The notes: a model not told the origin generated them from the sequence alone. A stretch of 64,000 bases of DNA from Dietzia lutea (GCF_003096075.1 NZ_CP015449.1:2101001-2165000); one strand, 5' to 3'. Positions 8,902 to 19,579 are shown, counted from the first letter of the stretch. Numbers and translations are program-made.

Positions 8902-10143
8902 TCACTCCCCCGCGGTCACCCTGTCGGCCGCCTGCCGGGGCTCCCTGGCCACGACCCAGGGCACCACCGCCGCCAGGAGGAGGACGCCGGAGACCGCGAA
9001 ACCCGTCGCGTAGCCCAACCGGTCCACCACCAGACCCACGACCACGGGGCCCAGGATCGCCCCGGAGTCACTCGCCATCTGGAACGTGGCCAGCACCTTG
9101 CCGCCGGCGCGGTCGGCGCCGATGACGTCGGCCACCGCCGCCTGCTGCGCCGGGTTGAGGATTCCCGCGCCCATGCCCGCGACCACCGACGCCGCGACGA
9201 GGAGCGGAACGGTGTCGCACCACCCGAGGGCAATGGTCGTGACGCCGGAGACGACGAGACCGATGATCACCATCGGCCGTCTCCCGAAACGGTCCGACAG
9301 TCTGCCCGCCACCGAGACCACGGAGGCCGTGCCGACGGCGAAGGATGCCAACGCGGTACCCGCGATGCCGGCGCCGGCATCGAAATTTGCCGCGGCGAAC
9401 AGCGGGATGATCGCCACACGGACCCCGAACGAGGTCCAGCCGTTGACGAAACTGGAGATCAGCGCGGCACGGTAGCCGCTGTGACGCAACGCCTCGCCGA
9501 CGAGCAGTGGCTCCTGCTCGGGAGTGTCGTCATCGGGTGAGCGTCGACGACCCCCGCGCAGGAAGACGGCCACCACACCGGTCGCCACGAGCAGGGTTCC
9601 GGCGTACACGAAGAACGGGACGCGCATCCCGAACTCCGCCAGCAGTCCGCCCAGCACGGGCCCGCCGATGTTGCCGATGAGGAACGCGGTCGCGTAGAGC
9701 CCGGCGATCCGTCCCCGCTCGCCCGGCGGTGAGAGCCTCGTCAACAGCGCCATCGCGGAGATGGTGAACATCGTGGATCCGAGGCCGCCGAGGCCGCGGA
9801 AGACCAGAAGCTGCCAGTAGGACTGCGCCAGGCCGGTCGCCAGGGTGGAGACAACGACGATGAGCAGGCCGGTCATGTAGACCCAGCGTTCGCCCATCCG
9901 GTCCACGAGGAACCCGCCGGCGGGCGCGAACACCAGTCGGAAGAAGGCGAAGGCGCTGACCACGACCGAGGCGGCGGCGACGGACACGTCGAAGTCGCGG
10001 GCGAACTGCGGCAGCACCGGCGCCACGAGTCCGTACCCGATCGCGACCGCGAACGCGGCCACGACGAGGACCCAGATGTCCGCGGGAAGGCGGGTCCGCG
10101 GCGCGGACCGCGCGGCGTGGCGGTCCTGCGTCGTACCCCTCAC
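8902..10143 (-). CDS. MFS transporter
   Basis: A 413-residue major facilitator with about 12 hydrophobic segments. A DRMGER motif follows helix 2 and DRFGRRP lies between helices 8 and 9, the conserved cytoplasmic loop motifs of the family. The GTG at 10143 overlaps the stop of the M20 peptidase (GTGA, 10140-10143), so this is the last gene of the tetR-PLP-M20-MFS unit. The context suggests import or export of a peptide- or amino-acid-like compound handled by the two enzymes. The sequence alone does not show the substrate or direction of transport. Confidence 0.88.
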   Translation of the reverse strand: MRGTTQDRHAARSAPRTRLPADIWVLVVAAFAVAIGYGLVAPVLPQFARDFDVSVAAASVVVSAFAFFRLVFAPAGGFLVDRMGERWVYMTGLLIVVVSTLATGLAQSYWQLLVFRGLGGLGSTMFTISAMALLTRLSPPGERGRIAGLYATAFLIGNIGGPVLGGLLAEFGMRVPFFVYAGTLLVATGVVAVFLRGGRRRSPDDDTPEQEPLLVGEALRHSGYRAALISSFVNGWTSFGVRVAIIPLFAAANFDAGAGIAGTALASFAVGTASVVSVAGRLSDRFGRRPMVIIGLVVSGVTTIALGWCDTVPLLVAASVVAGMGAGILNPAQQAAVADVIGADRAGGKVLATFQMASDSGAILGPVVVGLVVDRLGYATGFAVSGVLLLAAVVPWVVAREPRQAADRVTAGE

Positions 10144-11474
10144 GCCGACCGGAGGACGCGCGCGAGCACGTCGGCACCGAAGTGCAGCGCGTCGACGGGC
10201 ACCCGTTCGTCGACGGCGTGGAAGTGTCCGAACACGTCGAACTCGTCGGGTACGCGCAGCGGGACGAAGCCGTATCCGTCGATCCCCAGCTCGGCGAGAT
10301 GCTTGTTGTCGGTGCTGGCCGGCAGAAGGTACGGCACCACCAGTGCGTCCGGATCCGACTCGCGGACGGCCTCGCCGATCACGTCGACTAGGGGGGCGTC
10401 CGCCGGGGCCGCGATGGGCGGCTGCCAGATCCACTCGACCGACACGTCGGGGCCGAGCTCCCGCTCCACCTCCGCGCGGAATGTCTCCTCGCCGCCGGGC
10501 AGGACACGGCAGTCGATCTCGGCGTGCGCCTCGGTCGGGATGACGTTGGTCTTGTACCCGGCGGAGAGGACGGTCGGCGACGCGGTGTGCGACAGGGAGG
10601 CGGCGACGAGCGGGCCGAAGTGGCCGAGGACCTCGAGGCGGTCCGGTAGCTCCGCGACGTCCCCGCTGCCGCCGGCGATACGGCCGACAGTCGCGGCGAG
10701 CGCGGTGTTGGCCTCGGTGGGTTCCACCGGGAAGTCGATGCCGGCGACGCGGTGGACCGCTCCGGCGACGGCCGCGACGGCGTTGTCGGGCGTGGGGCGC
10801 GAGGCGTGTGCGGCGGCACCGTGCGCGGTCACCTTCGCCCAGGCCACGCCCTTCTCGGCGATCGCGATGGGGTACAGACGACGCCCTGCCACCGGCACCG
10901 ACCATCCGCCGACCTCGCTGAGCGCCTGGGTCATGCCGTCGAAGAGCTCGGGGCGCTCGCGGACGATCCACTTGGCGCCCATGATGCCGGCCGCCTCCTC
11001 GTCGGCGAAGAAGGCGAGCAGCAGGGGGCGGCGGGGAACGATCCCCTCGCGGCGGTAGTGGCGGACCACGGCGAGGATCATGCCGATCATGTTCTTCATA
11101 TCGACGGTCCCGCGGCCGTAGAGCCAACCGTCCCGGATCTCCCCCGCGAAGGGCGGGACGGACCAGTCCTCGGCGACCGCCGGCACGACGTCGACGTGAC
11201 CGTGCACGACGAGCCCACCGGCCTGCGGGTCCGCACCCTCCACCCGTGCGAACAGGCTGCCTCTGCCGGGCACCGACTCCACGAGCTCGCTGTCGATACC
11301 GACCTCACGGAGGTACTCGGCGATCCGCCGACAGACACGGGTCTCGCCGTCGCCGATCGTCGCCGGGTCGCCGGTGTTGGTCGAGTCGATGGCCACGAGG
11401 TCGGCCGTGATCGAGACGGCCTCCGCGCGCATCCGCTCCCGGGCCTCGTCGGACATGTCGTGGGCGTCGGTCAT
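10140..11474 (-). CDS. M20-family zinc peptidase / deacylase
   Basis: A 444-residue M20/M25/M40 metallopeptidase (ArgE/DapE/CPG2 superfamily). Metal-site motifs visible are GHVDVVP, YGRGTVDMK with the bridging Asp, FFADEEA with the catalytic and metal Glu pair, and a C-terminal GHFHAVDE. The start ATG at 11474 overlaps the stop of the PLP-enzyme gene (ATGA, 11471-11474); an upstream in-frame ATG at 11483 is less likely. In this operon it probably cleaves a dipeptide or N-acyl amino acid whose product goes to the neighbouring deaminase-like enzyme. Substrate is inferred from context only. Confidence 0.88.
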   Translation of the reverse strand: MTDAHDMSDEARERMRAEAVSITADLVAIDSTNTGDPATIGDGETRVCRRIAEYLREVGIDSELVESVPGRGSLFARVEGADPQAGGLVVHGHVDVVPAVAEDWSVPPFAGEIRDGWLYGRGTVDMKNMIGMILAVVRHYRREGIVPRRPLLLAFFADEEAAGIMGAKWIVRERPELFDGMTQALSEVGGWSVPVAGRRLYPIAIAEKGVAWAKVTAHGAAAHASRPTPDNAVAAVAGAVHRVAGIDFPVEPTEANTALAATVGRIAGGSGDVAELPDRLEVLGHFGPLVAASLSHTASPTVLSAGYKTNVIPTEAHAEIDCRVLPGGEETFRAEVERELGPDVSVEWIWQPPIAAPADAPLVDVIGEAVRESDPDALVVPYLLPASTDNKHLAELGIDGYGFVPLRVPDEFDVFGHFHAVDERVPVDALHFGADVLARVLRSA

Positions 11475-12667
11475 CCGAAACACTTCCCTTCACCACGGTA
11501 GGTGGGCCAGCGGTCCACGAGGGCGGGCCCGTCAGCAGTCTCGTCCACCACGTGCAGCGTGTCGAACCGCTCGCACAGCTCACCCGCCTTGGCGTGCCTC
11601 CACCAGGCACGTCCGCCGATGGCCACCTCCCCGCGCACGGGCGTCTGGACCTCTCCGGCGCCCTCCCGGCCGAGGTATCTCATCCCCGCCGGAGCGACGG
11701 GCACGGGCAGGCGATCGTCGCCCGGTGCGCCCGAGGCGACGTAGCCCCCGTAGAGGAACGCGGTCAGTCCGGGACCGGGCCTCCGCACGGCGGGCAGTGC
11801 GAACATCAGGGCCGGCCGTGGCGTGAAGGACCGGTAGGCGTCGAACAGCGCGGGCACGTAGAGCCCCGAGCCGGCGGTGACCTCGGTGACGGCGGGCGCC
11901 GCCGCGCTCTCGGCGACCGACCCCGAGCCGCCGGAGTTGACGATCTCCGGCCACTGGCCGGTGATGTCCGCGATGACCTCGGCGACCGACCGGCGTACTT
12001 TCTGGAGCCGACGCATCGACAGACGCTTGACCACGCCGACCCCGGGGACGTCGTCCGGCACCCCTGCGACCTGCGCCTCGTAGAACATCGCGCCGACCAC
12101 GCGGAACCCCTCGCCGGTCGCGTGACGCACCAGGGGTGCCACGTCCTCCGGGCCGCGGAGGGGGGATCGCCGGACCCCGAGGTGGACCGGGCCCAACCGC
12201 AACGACGAGTCGACGTCGATGCACACCCGCGCGCCGCCCGCCCCGGCCTCGCGGGCGATCTCCAGCTGCCGTGGGTGGTCGATCATGAGGGTCACGGAGT
12301 CGAGAGCCGCCGCGTCCGCACCGAGGCGGCCCAGGGTCGCCCGGTCGACGGTGGGGTACCCCATGAGGACGTCGTCGCACCCCGAGTCGACGAGCCACAG
12401 CGCCTCGGCGAGCGAGTACGCCATGACGCCGCGGACCGCATCGTCCCCGAGCAGGTCCGCGCCGAGGACCTCGCGGAGCACCCCACGCGACCGCACTGAT
12501 TTGGTGGCGATGCGGATCCTGGTGCCCTTTGCCCGCCTGCGCAGGTCCCGCAGGTTCTGCCGCAGACTCGGCAGGTGCAGCGCGGCGAGCGGCGCGTCGA
12601 TGCCGGCCGTCGCGGCGTCCAGGTCGCCGACGACCGCGAGCGGGTGGGCCCGGGCCGGGCTACGCAC
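11471..12667 (-). CDS. PLP-dependent amino-acid deaminase/racemase-like enzyme (alanine racemase N-terminal fold)
   Basis: A 398-residue protein of the amino acid deaminase/aldolase group related to D-threonine aldolase and D-serine deaminase. The PLP lysine is likely in RIATKSVRSR near residue 55. A serine/glycine-rich phosphate-binding segment (NSGGSGSVAES) lies near residue 245, and the C-terminal region has the family's beta-barrel with DRWPTYRGEGKCF at the end. The GTG start at 12667 lies 8 nt inside the tetR reading frame, giving tight coupling. Members act on D-amino acids or beta-hydroxy amino acids; which one here is unknown. Confidence 0.8.
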   Translation of the reverse strand: MRSPARAHPLAVVGDLDAATAGIDAPLAALHLPSLRQNLRDLRRRAKGTRIRIATKSVRSRGVLREVLGADLLGDDAVRGVMAYSLAEALWLVDSGCDDVLMGYPTVDRATLGRLGADAAALDSVTLMIDHPRQLEIAREAGAGGARVCIDVDSSLRLGPVHLGVRRSPLRGPEDVAPLVRHATGEGFRVVGAMFYEAQVAGVPDDVPGVGVVKRLSMRRLQKVRRSVAEVIADITGQWPEIVNSGGSGSVAESAAAPAVTEVTAGSGLYVPALFDAYRSFTPRPALMFALPAVRRPGPGLTAFLYGGYVASGAPGDDRLPVPVAPAGMRYLGREGAGEVQTPVRGEVAIGGRAWWRHAKAGELCERFDTLHVVDETADGPALVDRWPTYRGEGKCFG

Positions 12668-13298
12668 CGTCGGCGGGCCGCGCGTCCCGGACGATGAGGT
12701 CGACCGCGCGGTGCAACAGGTCGTTGGCCTCGTCGTCGTCCCGGTAGATCTGCCAGCGCAGGCTGACGCCGGTGATGATCGAGAGCACCACCCGCACCAT
12801 GTCGTCGAGGCCCATCCCCCACCGGACGCCGGCGGAGTCGGCGGTGCGTTCGAGCACCGACCGCACGATCGCCTCGTTGGACTCCTGCTGGTTCCGGGCC
12901 AGTCCGACCTCGGGGAGCCCGTGGGTCCGGAGAGAGTACGAGACGATCTCGTAGGTGAGCAGCTGTCGGTCGGGCGAGGCCGAGATCACGGCCCAGACGA
13001 GGTCGATCGCCTCGTACAGCCGGCGGCGGAGGCCCTCCGTCCCGCGAGCGCCCGAATCGAAGTCGACGCTCACGAACGCCCGCGCGGCCTGGTGGACCTC
13101 GGAGTTCACCGCACCGATCACCTCGCGGAGGAGTTCCTCCTTGTCGGTGTAGCAGTAGTGGACGACACCGAGGGAGACGCCCGCACGCTCGGCGACGCCC
13201 CGCACGGTCACCGCCCCCAGGCCGTCGTGCTCGGCGATCTCCAGCGCGGCCTGGAGGAGCTGCGCCCGGCGCTGATCGGCAGGTAGTCGTCTGGTCAC
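12660..13298 (-). CDS. TetR-family transcriptional regulator (BetI-like)
   Basis: A 212-residue regulator. The N-terminal helix-turn-helix reads ALEIAEHDGLGAVTVRGVAERAG plus a recognition helix SLGVVHYCYTDKEEL, the usual TetR order. The C-terminal domain would bind a ligand. I chose GTG 13298, which starts directly before the conserved TRRLPADQRR; a GTG at 13334 would add 12 residues. It heads the overlapping operon with the PLP enzyme, M20 peptidase and MFS transporter, so it most likely controls that operon and perhaps the divergent oxidase across the 143-bp gap. I see no convincing palindromic operator in that gap. Confidence 0.85.
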   Translation of the reverse strand: MTRRLPADQRRAQLLQAALEIAEHDGLGAVTVRGVAERAGVSLGVVHYCYTDKEELLREVIGAVNSEVHQAARAFVSVDFDSGARGTEGLRRRLYEAIDLVWAVISASPDRQLLTYEIVSYSLRTHGLPEVGLARNQQESNEAIVRSVLERTADSAGVRWGMGLDDMVRVVLSIITGVSLRWQIYRDDDEANDLLHRAVDLIVRDARPADGA

Positions 13299-13427
13299 CC
13301 GTCCATGGTACGACGGCGAGGAGGGAGTAGACACCGATAACAGGCCTCTGCTCCCCCGGCCGTCCGGACCTCCGCCGAATCTTCAGGTCGATCGTCCAGG
13401 ACGGCTCCCGGTCCGGCCGCCCGCCGG

Positions 13428-13433
13428 TATTCT
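13428..13433 (+). promoter_or_regulatory. -10-like hexamer TATTCT of the lactone oxidase gene (probable leaderless start)
   Basis: TATTCT fits the actinobacterial TANNNT -10 pattern and ends 8 nt before the ATG at 13442. Transcription would start at or next to the A of ATG, and no Shine-Dalgarno sequence is present. Confidence 0.5.
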
Positions 13434-13441
13434 CTCCAGCC

Positions 13442-14776
13442 ATGACGACCTCGGTGGCCCCCTGGCAGAACTGGGCCGGCAACGTGCTGGCGACCCCGTC
13501 GGAGCGTCGGGCCCCCACTACGGTCGCCGAGGTGAGCGACGTGGTGACCGCGGCGGCGGAGCGTGGCGACCGGGTCAAGTGTGTCGGCGCCGGACACTCC
13601 TTCACCCCGGCCGCGACGACCGACGGGGTGCTGGTGTCCCTGGACGACCTCACCGGGATCGAGTCGATCGTGCCGACCCGCGACCCGGCCGGCCGGGTCG
13701 ACGGTGCCGACGTGACCGTCTGGGCCGGGACCCGCCTGCACCGCCTCGGCCCGCTGCTCTGGGACCTCGGGTTGGCGCAGCAGAACCTCGGGGACTTCGC
13801 GGAGCAGTCGCTCGCCGGCGCCGTGTCCACCGGGACCCACGGCACCGGGTGCGGGGCGCAGGGGCTCCCCGCCACCGTCGTCGGGCTGCAGCTCGTCACC
13901 GCCGACGGCTCCGTCCTCTCCTGCTCGCCGACCTCGCATCCGGAGGTCTTCGAGGCCGCGCGTCTCGGGATCGGCGCTCTGGGGATCATCACCAAGATGA
14001 CGATCCGTTGCGTGCCCGCCTTCGCCCTGCGGGCCGAGGAACGCCCGTGGACGCTCTCGGCGGCTCTGCAAGATCTGGAGGGGTTCGCCCGGTCCGCCGA
14101 CCACGCCGAGTTCTTCTGGTTCCCGCACACCGACGCGATCACCGTCAAACGCAACACCCGCCTGCCCGGCGACACGGAGCTCCGCCCCGTGGGCCGTGTC
14201 CGCGAGCTGGTGAGCGACGAGTTCCTGTCCAACGAGGCGTTCGACGCATTGTGCCGCGCCGCGACGCGCAGGCCGGCGCTGACGCCCCGGCTCAACCGCC
14301 TCGCCTCGCGGGCGCTGTCCGCCCGCGGGTTCACGGATCGCAGCTACCGCGTGTTCGCCTCGCCGCGGCGCGTGCGGTTTCGGGAGATGGAGTACGCGGT
14401 GCCCCTCGGGGCCGCCTCCGCCGTGCTGCGGGACCTCCGCGACACGATCGACCGGTCCGGCGTCGTCACGCCGTTCCCGGTGGAGGTGCGGTTCGCCGCC
14501 GCCGACGACGTCTGGATGTCCACGGCACACCACCGCGACGTCTGCTACATCGCCGTGCACCAGTACCATCGGATGGACCACACCGAGTTGTTCCGACTGG
14601 CCGAGTCGATTTTCCTCGCGTCGGGCGGGAGACCGCACTGGGGGAAGATGCACACCCGGACCGCCGCGGACCTGTCGACCATGGTCGAGCGCTTCGACGA
14701 CTTCGTCTCGGTGCGCGACCGACTCGACCCCGATCGACTCTTCGGCAACGAATACACAGAACGTGTGCTGCCCTAG
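13442..14776 (+). CDS. D-arabinono-1,4-lactone oxidase family FAD enzyme
   Basis: A 444-residue vanillyl-alcohol-oxidase-type flavoprotein. The N-terminal FAD-binding domain includes KCVGAGHSFTP near residues 55-65 and SLAGAVSTGTHGTG near 120-135. The C-terminal part resembles the aldonolactone oxidase (ALO) domain and ends with a region holding HWGKMHT and DPDRLFGN. Such enzymes oxidise aldonolactones to ascorbate- or erythroascorbate-like products, passing electrons to oxygen or a quinone. It is divergent from tetR and preceded by a -10-like box 8 nt before the ATG. The true substrate in this organism cannot be read from sequence. Confidence 0.88.
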   Translation: MTTSVAPWQNWAGNVLATPSERRAPTTVAEVSDVVTAAAERGDRVKCVGAGHSFTPAATTDGVLVSLDDLTGIESIVPTRDPAGRVDGADVTVWAGTRLHRLGPLLWDLGLAQQNLGDFAEQSLAGAVSTGTHGTGCGAQGLPATVVGLQLVTADGSVLSCSPTSHPEVFEAARLGIGALGIITKMTIRCVPAFALRAEERPWTLSAALQDLEGFARSADHAEFFWFPHTDAITVKRNTRLPGDTELRPVGRVRELVSDEFLSNEAFDALCRAATRRPALTPRLNRLASRALSARGFTDRSYRVFASPRRVRFREMEYAVPLGAASAVLRDLRDTIDRSGVVTPFPVEVRFAAADDVWMSTAHHRDVCYIAVHQYHRMDHTELFRLAESIFLASGGRPHWGKMHTRTAADLSTMVERFDDFVSVRDRLDPDRLFGNEYTERVLP

Positions 14777-14861
14777 GCGCGACCCGCCCCGGGTTGCGTA
14801 CCGTGGTGGCACGAGCGGCCCGAGCCGACCGCCCACCACGACCCCCAGGAGTGAGTGACCA

Positions 14862-15548
14862 GTGCCCGACCGCGTCCCCGCAGAAGCCGACGTCTCCGGA
14901 CCCGCCGCGGGGGTGGTGACTGCCGCACTGCGCCGGGCGATCCGAGGTCAGGCGGGCGCCGCCCGCGCCCACGTCCGCCAGCTCCGCCGGGCGCACCCCG
15001 ACGAGACGCCCGCGCGGATCCGCGAGCGCCTCGACGCCCGCTTCCTCTCCGCCGTCACCGCCTCCGGTGCGGCCGTGGGGGCCACGGCCGCCGTCCCCGG
15101 GATCGGCACGATCGTCGCCTTCGGCGCGGTGGGCGCGGAGTCCCTCGTGTTCCTGGAGGCGGCCGCCTTCTACACGCTGTCGGTGGCGGAGGTCCACGGC
15201 ATCGACGTCCGCGAGGGCGAGCACGAGGAACTCCTTGTCATGACCGTGATGCTCGGCGCGTCGGGGACCGCGATCCTCGCCAACGCGGTCGGCTCGTCCG
15301 GCGGCGCGGGTTCGCTGGCGAGCAGGTCGCTGCACGTGCCCGGCCTCAAGGAGATCAACCGCCGCATGCTGAGTCGTTTCGTCCGCAAGTTCGCCGTCAA
15401 GCGCGCCGGATTGGCCGTGGGCAAGCTCGCGCCCGCAGGGCTCGGGGCGGCGGTCGGCGGCTGGGGCAACCGGCGCCTCGGACGGACGGTCGTGGACACC
15501 GCCGACGCGACCTTCGGCGCGCCACCGACGGCCTGGCCCACCCCATGA
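14862..15548 (+). CDS. Uncharacterised protein with hydrophobic glycine-rich core
   Basis: A 228-residue protein with GTG start, preceded by AGGAG at a usable distance. The first ~65 residues are basic and helical (ALRRAIRGQ, RRAHPDETPARIRERL). Residues ~70-110 are hydrophobic and glycine-rich (GATAAVPGIGTIVAFGAVG) and a second such stretch lies near 150. The C-terminus again has hydrophobic glycine motifs. The layout resembles EcsC-type or other small membrane-associated actinobacterial proteins, but I do not recognise a family with confidence. It sits just upstream of kgd in the same direction with a 129-bp gap, so it is probably a separate transcript. Confidence 0.75.
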   Translation: MPDRVPAEADVSGPAAGVVTAALRRAIRGQAGAARAHVRQLRRAHPDETPARIRERLDARFLSAVTASGAAVGATAAVPGIGTIVAFGAVGAESLVFLEAAAFYTLSVAEVHGIDVREGEHEELLVMTVMLGASGTAILANAVGSSGGAGSLASRSLHVPGLKEINRRMLSRFVRKFAVKRAGLAVGKLAPAGLGAAVGGWGNRRLGRTVVDTADATFGAPPTAWPTP

Positions 15549-15677
15549 ACCCACGGTGACGGGCGAGTGGCATCCCCCTGTCAGGTGAGATCGGAAAGCC
15601 CCGATCGGGCAGACGGTCTAGCCTGGATCCATCGACGTGTGAAACCCACCACAGAACCAGAGAGGCACCACAAGATC

Positions 15678-18600
15678 GTGAGCAACAACGTCTCACAGTT
15701 CGGACAGAACCAGTGGCTCGTAGACGAGATGTACGAGCGGTTCGCCAAGGACCCGTCCTCTGTGGACGAGTCCTGGCACGAGTTCTTCAAGGCCAACCCG
15801 GAGGCCGCCTCCTCCTCCGGGTCCGGCTCCACCAACGGCACCGCCCCGCGCGGATCGGGCGGGGCCGGAGACCGGGCGCGATCCGGCGGTGAGACACGTG
15901 CGACGTCGAAGCAGGCGGACAAGGCTGGCAAGGCCGACAAGGCGAACGAAACGGCCGCCCCCGCGAAGTCCGAGTCCTCGGCGAAGTCGGGCAAGAAGGC
16001 CTCGGAACTGACCGTCGACGACGTCATGCCGACGGCGTCCGCCGAAGACGTCGCGGCCAAGCCCGACGCCGACGCGTCACCCCGTCGCAAGGCGCGTGGC
16101 GAGGGCGTACCCGCCCCCGGAGGCGCCGCGGAGACGAGTAAGAAGTCTGAAAAGCCCGCGGTCGGCAAGCCCTCCCGGCCGCAGTACGCGCCCCCTCAGG
16201 AGACGGAGACCAAGGCGCTGCGCGGGGCGGCCAACGCGATCGTCAAGAACATGAACGCGTCGCTCTCGCTGCCGACCGCGACCTCTGTCCGCGCGGTCCC
16301 GGCCAAGCTGATGATCGACAACCGGATGGTCATCAACAACCACCTCAAGCGCACGCACGGTGGGAAAATCTCCTTCACACACCTCATCGGGTACGCGATG
16401 GTGCAGGCCATCAAGGTGTACCCGAACATGAACAACCACTACGAGGAGATCGACGGCAAGCCGCACGCCGTCACCCCGGCGGGGATCAACCTCGGACTGG
16501 CCATCGACATGAAGACCAAGGCCGGTCGCTCGCTCGTGGTCGCGGCCATCCGCAACTGTGAGGCGCTCGACTTCCGCGGCTTCCTCGACGCCTACGAGGA
16601 CATCGTCGCCCGCGCCCGCGAGGGCAAGCTGACGATGGACGACTTCTCGGGCGTCACCATCTCGCTGACCAACCCGGGCGGTATCGGCACCGTGCACTCG
16701 GTGCCCCGCCTGACCGTGGGACAGGGCGCGATCATCGGTGTGGGCGCCATGGAGTACCCCGCCGAGTTCCAGGGTGCCAGCGAGGAGCAGCTGGCCAAGA
16801 ACGCCGTTGGCAAGATCACCACGTTGACCTCGACCTACGACCACCGGATCATCCAGGGCGCAGAGTCCGGCGAGTTCCTGCGTGAGATCCACCGCCTGCT
16901 CCTCGCGGACGAGTTCTACGACGAGATCTTCGACGTCCTCGGCATCCCGTACGAGCCCGTCCGGTGGCGCCAGGACATCACCGATCCCCGCGTCGACAAG
17001 GACGCCCGCGTCCTCGAGCTCATCGCCGCGTACCGCGATCGCGGCCACCTCATGGCCGACATCGACCCGCTCGACGGGAAGCACGCGCAGCGGCGCCGCA
17101 CCTTCCACCCGGATCTCGACGTCAACTCGCACGAGCTCACCCTGTGGGACCTCGACCGCAAGTTCTCCGTCGGTGGATTCGTCGGCAAGGACAAGATGCG
17201 TCTGCGGGACGTGCTGGCCGCGCTGCGCGCCGCCTACTGCCGCAAGATGGGGATCGAGTACACCCACATCCTCGAGAACGAGCAGCGCCAGTGGATCCAG
17301 GAGCGCATCGAGGGGGTCGACGACAAGCCGACCGTCGCCGAACAGAAGTACATCCTGTCCAAGGTCAACGCCGCCGAGGCCTTCGAGACCTTCCTGCAGA
17401 CCAAGTACGTCGGTCAGAAGCGATTCTCCCTCGAGGGCGCCGAGTCCGTCATCCCCATGATGGACGCGGTCATCGACGAGGCCGCCGAGTTCGGCCTCGA
17501 CGAGGTCGTCATCGGCATGCCGCACCGCGGTCGCCTCAACGTGCTCGCCAACATCGTCGGCAAGCCCTACCGCCAGATCTTCACCGAGTTCGAGGGCAAC
17601 ATGGACCCCTCGGCCGCGCACGGGTCGGGCGACGTGAAGTACCACCTCGGCGCCGAGGGCATCCAGTACCAGATGTTCGGCGAGAACGAGATCAAGGTCT
17701 CGCTCACGGCCAACCCGTCCCACCTCGAGGCGGTCGACCCGGTTCTCGAGGGCATCGTCCGCGCCAAGCAGGACCTCATCGAGGACCCGGAGTGGCGCGC
17801 CGAGTACCCCGTCGTGCCGCTCATGCTGCACGGTGACGCCGCGTTCGCCGGCCAGGGTGTCGTCGCGGAGACGCTCAACCTCTCCCAGATCGACGGCTAC
17901 CGCACCGGTGGGACGATCCACATCGTGGTCAACAACCAGATCGGGTTCACCACCGCCCCCGAGGCCGGCCGCTCCAGCCAGTACGCCACGGACGTCGCCA
18001 AGATGATCGGCTCGCCGATCTTCCACGTCAACGGCGACGACCCCGAGGCGTGCGTGCGGGTCGCCCGCCTCGCGATGGACTTCCGTCAGCAGTTCAAGAA
18101 GGACGTCGTGATCGATCTCGTCTGCTACCGCCGTCGCGGGCACAACGAGGCCGACGACCCGTCGATGACCCAGCCGCGGATGTACGAGGTGATCGACGGC
18201 AAGAAGAGCGTGCGCCAGTCCTACACCGAGGATCTCGTCGGTCGTGGCGACATCACCGAGAAGGAGGCGGAGAACGCCCTCCGCGACTTCCAGGGCCAAC
18301 TCGAGCGCGTCTTCAACGAGGTCCGCGAACTCGAGAAGCACCCAGTCAAGGCGTCCGAGTCGATCCTGCCCAACCAGCCGCTGCCCAAGCGCCTGGTGAC
18401 GGCGGTGGACGAGTCGGTCATCCACGCGATCGGCGACGCCTTCGGCAACCTGCCGGAGGACTTCCACATCCACTCGCGCGTGAAGCCGGTGTACGAGGCC
18501 CGTCAGAAGATGGCCTACAACGGCAACATCGACTGGGCCTTCGCCGAACTCCTCGCGATCGGCTCGCTCGTCCGTGAGGGCAAGACCGTCCGCATGGCCG

Positions 18601-19565
18601 GCCAGGACTCGCAGCGTGGCACCTTCACGCAGCGGCACTCGGTGGTGGTCGACAAGACCACCTCCCAGCCCTACTCCCCGCTGCAGAACCTCGAGGACGC
18701 CGAGGGCCGCTTCGAGGTGTGGAACTCGGCGCTCACCGAGTACGCGGGCGTCGGATTCGAGTACGGCTACTCCGTCGGCGACCCCGACGCGCTCGTGCTC
18801 TGGGAGGCGCAATTCGGCGACTTCGTCAACGGTGCGCAGACCATCATCGACGAGTACATCTCGTCCGGTGAGGCCAAGTGGGGACAGAAGTCCTCGGTCA
18901 CCCTGCTGCTCCCCCACGGCCACGAGGGCATGGGCCCGGACCACACGTCCGGTCGCATCGAGCGGTTCCTCCAGCTGTGCGCGGAGGGCTCGATGACCGT
19001 CGCCCAGCCGTCGACTCCGGCGAACTACTTCCATCTCCTGCGCCGCCACGCCACCGACGGCATCAAGCGCCCCCAGGTGGTCTTCACGCCCAAGTCGATG
19101 CTGCGCAACAAGAAGGCCGTCAGCGCGATCGCGGACTTCACCTCCGGCAAGTTCCGGTCGGTCCTCGATGATCCGACGTTCGCGGACGGGTCCAAGGACG
19201 CGGGCGAGGTCAAGACCATGCTGCTGGTGTCCGGCAAGCTCTACTACGAGCTGGCCGCCCGTCAGGAGAAGGAGGGCCGCGACGACATCGCGATCGTCCG
19301 CCTCGAGCAGCTCTACCCGGTCCCCCACCGCCGCATGCGCGAGGCGCTGGACCACTACCCGAACCTCACCGAGGTCCGCTGGGTCCAGGAGGAGCCGGCC
19401 AACCAGGGCGCGTGGAGCTTCCTCGCGCTCGCGCTGCCGGAGCGGATCGACGACTTCCCGCCGCTCAAGCGGGTCTCGCGTCGCCCGATGGCCGCCACCT
19501 CGACCGGCCTGAGCAAGGTCCACGCCGTCGAGCAGAAGGCTCTGGTGGACGAGGCGTTCGGCTGA
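15678..19565 (+). CDS. kgd: Multifunctional 2-oxoglutarate decarboxylase / dehydrogenase E1-E2 (Kgd/OdhA)
   Basis: A 1295-residue fusion typical of Mycobacteriales. Residues 1-40 are the E1-type N-terminal motif ([15 protein letters not shown]). Residues ~41-170 are a low-complexity Lys/Ala/Ser/Glu linker. An E2 succinyltransferase core spans ~175-425 with the active-site histidine in DHRIIQG near residue 389, followed by the E1 domain with the thiamine-diphosphate site (GDAAFAGQG near 720, then VNNQIGF). It converts 2-oxoglutarate to succinyl-CoA with E3 and lipoyl partners and yields semialdehyde or hydroxy-oxoadipate in side reactions. GTG 15678 is chosen because it starts the conserved N-terminus; 37 more codons are open upstream. 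Confidence 0.96.
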   Translation: MSNNVSQFGQNQWLVDEMYERFAKDPSSVDESWHEFFKANPEAASSSGSGSTNGTAPRGSGGAGDRARSGGETRATSKQADKAGKADKANETAAPAKSESSAKSGKKASELTVDDVMPTASAEDVAAKPDADASPRRKARGEGVPAPGGAAETSKKSEKPAVGKPSRPQYAPPQETETKALRGAANAIVKNMNASLSLPTATSVRAVPAKLMIDNRMVINNHLKRTHGGKISFTHLIGYAMVQAIKVYPNMNNHYEEIDGKPHAVTPAGINLGLAIDMKTKAGRSLVVAAIRNCEALDFRGFLDAYEDIVARAREGKLTMDDFSGVTISLTNPGGIGTVHSVPRLTVGQGAIIGVGAMEYPAEFQGASEEQLAKNAVGKITTLTSTYDHRIIQGAESGEFLREIHRLLLADEFYDEIFDVLGIPYEPVRWRQDITDPRVDKDARVLELIAAYRDRGHLMADIDPLDGKHAQRRRTFHPDLDVNSHELTLWDLDRKFSVGGFVGKDKMRLRDVLAALRAAYCRKMGIEYTHILENEQRQWIQERIEGVDDKPTVAEQKYILSKVNAAEAFETFLQTKYVGQKRFSLEGAESVIPMMDAVIDEAAEFGLDEVVIGMPHRGRLNVLANIVGKPYRQIFTEFEGNMDPSAAHGSGDVKYHLGAEGIQYQMFGENEIKVSLTANPSHLEAVDPVLEGIVRAKQDLIEDPEWRAEYPVVPLMLHGDAAFAGQGVVAETLNLSQIDGYRTGGTIHIVVNNQIGFTTAPEAGRSSQYATDVAKMIGSPIFHVNGDDPEACVRVARLAMDFRQQFKKDVVIDLVCYRRRGHNEADDPSMTQPRMYEVIDGKKSVRQSYTEDLVGRGDITEKEAENALRDFQGQLERVFNEVRELEKHPVKASESILPNQPLPKRLVTAVDESVIHAIGDAFGNLPEDFHIHSRVKPVYEARQKMAYNGNIDWAFAELLAIGSLVREGKTVRMAGQDSQRGTFTQRHSVVVDKTTSQPYSPLQNLEDAEGRFEVWNSALTEYAGVGFEYGYSVGDPDALVLWEAQFGDFVNGAQTIIDEYISSGEAKWGQKSSVTLLLPHGHEGMGPDHTSGRIERFLQLCAEGSMTVAQPSTPANYFHLLRRHATDGIKRPQVVFTPKSMLRNKKAVSAIADFTSGKFRSVLDDPTFADGSKDAGEVKTMLLVSGKLYYELAARQEKEGRDDIAIVRLEQLYPVPHRRMREALDHYPNLTEVRWVQEEPANQGAWSFLALALPERIDDFPPLKRVSRRPMAATSTGLSKVHAVEQKALVDEAFG

Positions 19566-19579
19566 TCCACCCGGACCGG

